Positions 15,052 through 16,129 of a stretch of 16,129 nt of DNA are shown one piece after another. The stretch is from Bacillota bacterium. GTDB taxonomy: Bacteria > Bacillota > Dethiobacteria > DTU022. The position numbers were made by a program, and so were the translations under genes. Under the pieces are notes generated by a model, which did no database searches, had not been told where the DNA came from, and saw only the letters and a program-made list of their open reading frames with translations. How positions within the stretch are numbered: the first letter of the stretch is position 1; each line of letters starts with the position of its first letter. The stretch spans positions 1 to 16,129 of the forward strand of contig JAAZHP010000222.1 of assembly GCA_012510625.1 (NCBI GenBank). Direction: 5' to 3'.

Positions 15052-15094
15052 ACAATTGGTTATACCAACTATAATATTTGGTATAACCAATTGT
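15052..15094. promoter_or_regulatory. Tandem FadR/GntR-type operators in a perfect inverted repeat
   Basis: ACAATTGGTTATACCAA (15052-15068) and its exact reverse complement (15078-15094) flank a 9-bp AT-rich spacer. Each arm contains a 13-bp palindrome of the form TTGGT-N3-ACCAA (15056-15068 and 15078-15090), with centres 22 bp apart, two helical turns. TGGT-N3-ACCA is the recognition pattern of FadR-subfamily regulators such as PdhR and FadR. The sites lie between the transporter gene and the divergent gntR, which is surely the candidate binder. Confidence 0.88.
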
Positions 15095-15097
15095 CAA
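15068..15097 (-). promoter_or_regulatory. Promoter of the transporter-enolase operon
   Basis: On the minus strand, -35 TTGACA (15097-15092), 18-bp spacer, -10 TATAGT (15073-15068); start near 15061. One operator fills the -35/-10 spacer and the other covers the region just downstream of -10, so a bound regulator should block RNA polymerase. Confidence 0.75.
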
Positions 15098-15105
15098 GTC
15101 TTTTC

Positions 15106-15135
15106 TTGCTCAAATGGCATCCGATAAGCTATGAT
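15106..15135 (+). promoter_or_regulatory. Possible promoter of gntR
   Basis: TTGCTC (15106-15111), 18-bp spacer, TATGAT (15130-15135). An alternative is TTCACA (15049-15054) with TATAAT (15070-15075), but that spacer is only 15 bp. The second choice would place gntR directly under the operators; the first leaves it less tightly controlled. Confidence 0.4.
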
Positions 15136-15174
15136 ATTAATAAGCGGGCTATACCAGAGAAAGAGGGTAGTGCT

Positions 15175-15909
15175 ATGAGAACCGGGCTTTCCGCCAGGAT
15201 ATTTGAAGAAATCAGGACCGCCATAATCAATGAAATCTACCCCATCGGCAGCAAACTGCCCACGGAGCGTGAACTGGCCGAACAGTATGGAGCCAGCCGT
15301 TTTGCCGTGCGAGAAGCCATGGCCATGCTTTCTCAGGAAGGATTTGTGGAAACTTTACCCCAGAGCGGCACTTATGTGAAGGATTTTTACAGTGACGGCA
15401 CCCTCGATACCCTGGTGCAGACGCTGCGTATCCGCCGGGTTATCGAGAGGCAAACTCTCATATCCCTCTTGAAGTTCAGGGCTACCGTTGAAACGAACGC
15501 CGCGGCCGAAGCGGCTCTCCGCATAAACTCAAAGGATATTGCCTATTTAACCGCCAACCTGCAAAGGAAGAGAGAAAACTTAGACAATATTGCCGCGTTA
15601 ACGGAATGCGACTATGATTTTCACTATAAAATTGTCTCTGTATCCGGAAATATTATCAGCAAGCTTGTTTTCCAATCTTTTAAGCCAATCTATTCATTTT
15701 TCACTGAGTTTTACTATTCACTTCCCGGGGTCCCGCAGGCCTCGCTGGAATTGAACCTGAAGCTTTTAGAAGCGCTGAAGCAGGGAGATAAAGAGTCTTC
15801 TTTCAAGGCCATGGAGGCAATCCTCCACTTCGGCGAGAGAAAAATATTCGAATCAATAGACGATCGAGAAGAGCTCATTGTCATCAGGCGGGTTAACAGC
15901 GGGGAGTAA
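15175..15909 (+). CDS. GntR-family transcriptional regulator, FadR subfamily (FCD domain)
   Basis: A 244-residue regulator. The ATG at 15175 follows AGAGGGT; the longer reading from 15091 would start inside the operator. Residues 1-70 form the winged helix-turn-helix, with PTERELAEQYGASRFAVREAM as the recognition region and GTYV as the wing. Residues about 90-225 form the all-helical FCD ligand-binding domain, including DFHYKIVSVSGN, where members often bind a metal and a small carboxylate. It is divergent from the transporter-enolase operon and separated from it by two operators of its subfamily's type. A carboxylate substrate or intermediate of that pathway is the likely inducer. Confidence 0.92.
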   Translation: MRTGLSARIFEEIRTAIINEIYPIGSKLPTERELAEQYGASRFAVREAMAMLSQEGFVETLPQSGTYVKDFYSDGTLDTLVQTLRIRRVIERQTLISLLKFRATVETNAAAEAALRINSKDIAYLTANLQRKRENLDNIAALTECDYDFHYKIVSVSGNIISKLVFQSFKPIYSFFTEFYYSLPGVPQASLELNLKLLEALKQGDKESSFKAMEAILHFGERKIFESIDDREELIVIRRVNSGE

Positions 15910-16018
15910 AAAACCTTATTGAAAGCCATCAACGGCAGTGCGCCCGGCAGGCGCCAAATGCCCGCTTCCCGGCCCGGCCGGTTTAGATATTACACAGCCC
16001 CTGCCGTGCCGGCGCTTG

Positions 16019-16047
16019 TTGTCTTTGAGTGGAGGGTGTGCTATAAT
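16019..16047 (+). promoter_or_regulatory. Extended -10 promoter of the T-box transcript
   Basis: -35 TTGTCT (16019-16024), 17-bp spacer, perfect -10 TATAAT (16042-16047) with the extended TG at 16039-16040. Start would be near 16054. Confidence 0.85.
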
Positions 16048-16053
16048 TCACTT

Positions 16054-16129
16054 AAAATATTTGCCAGCGCGATGAAGGAGAGGAGTAGGCGGGCCGGAGG
16101 GCCGCCCAGGGAGACGGGGCCGCGACTGC
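16054..16129 (+). ncRNA. T-box leader, 5' part of stem I, cut by the window edge
   Basis: Directly after the promoter the sequence reads GATGAAGGAGAGGAGTAGG (16071-16089), with the stem I AGUA motif at 16084-16087. A GGCGG/CCGCC hairpin follows, then CAGGGAGACGGGG (16107-16119), resembling the conserved AGAGAG region of the stem I terminal loop. T-box leaders sense uncharged tRNA and control synthetase or amino acid genes. The specifier codon cannot be identified in what remains. Given the upstream rplT-rRNA methylase context, pheST is the likely downstream target, but this is inference. Confidence 0.78.

Noticed and set aside
15932..16007. ACGGCAG/CTGCCGT pair after gntR as a terminator
   Set aside because: The arms are only 7 bp, about 60 nt apart, with no T run; no convincing gntR terminator is visible.
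1..16129. CRISPR arrays, toxin-antitoxin pairs, phage genes or intact transposases
   Set aside because: No regularly spaced repeats and no proteins of these families were found in any frame.

Overview
The window reads as chromosomal DNA of a spore-forming member of the Clostridia (Firmicutes), moderately GC-rich. The evidence is a YtxC-type sporulation protein beside thrS, an L20-type leader before infC-rpmI-rplT, a T-box leader at the right edge, frequent TTG/GTG starts with strong AAGGAGG sites, and a tRNA gene with an encoded CCA. No species can be named from the sequence.

Layout. (1) 1-1210: tRNA-Val(GAC) with its own promoter and terminator, then a DRG/Obg-like GTPase with a TGS domain. 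(2) 1208-2366: a 346-bp gap with inverted repeats, then an N4/N6 DNA methyltransferase whose natural start lies in a different frame from its body. (3) 2514-6028: a tight three-gene operon of an FAD oxidase resembling alkyl-DHAP synthase more than GlcD, a cysteine-rich Fe-S protein with CCG motifs, and a YegS/DgkB-type lipid kinase; this is the best candidate for an uncharacterised (ether-)lipid system. (4) 6105-9067: ytxC and thrS, separated by a 35-bp palindrome, a short direct repeat and a strong promoter. (5) 9069-12148: the translation cluster infC-rpmI-rplT behind an L20-like autoregulatory leader, with infC probably starting at AUU, then a decayed KtrB/TrkH fragment, ktrA and a SpoU-family rRNA methyltransferase.

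(6) 12231-15909: a catabolic module. On the minus strand a BASS-family transporter with an unusual extracytoplasmic N-terminal domain precedes a mandelate-racemase-type enolase-superfamily enzyme, closed by a terminator hairpin. Divergently, a FadR-type GntR regulator is transcribed on the plus strand. Between them lie two 13-bp TTGGTnnnACCAA palindromes 22 bp apart inside a perfect 17-bp-arm inverted repeat, overlapping the predicted transporter promoter. Uptake, conversion and control of one organic or sugar acid is the obvious reading; the substrate is unknown.

(7) 16019-16129: a strong promoter followed by the start of a T-box leader cut off by the window. In related genomes pheST commonly follows this infC-rplT-rRNA methylase cluster, so module 6 may have been inserted between the methylase gene and pheST.
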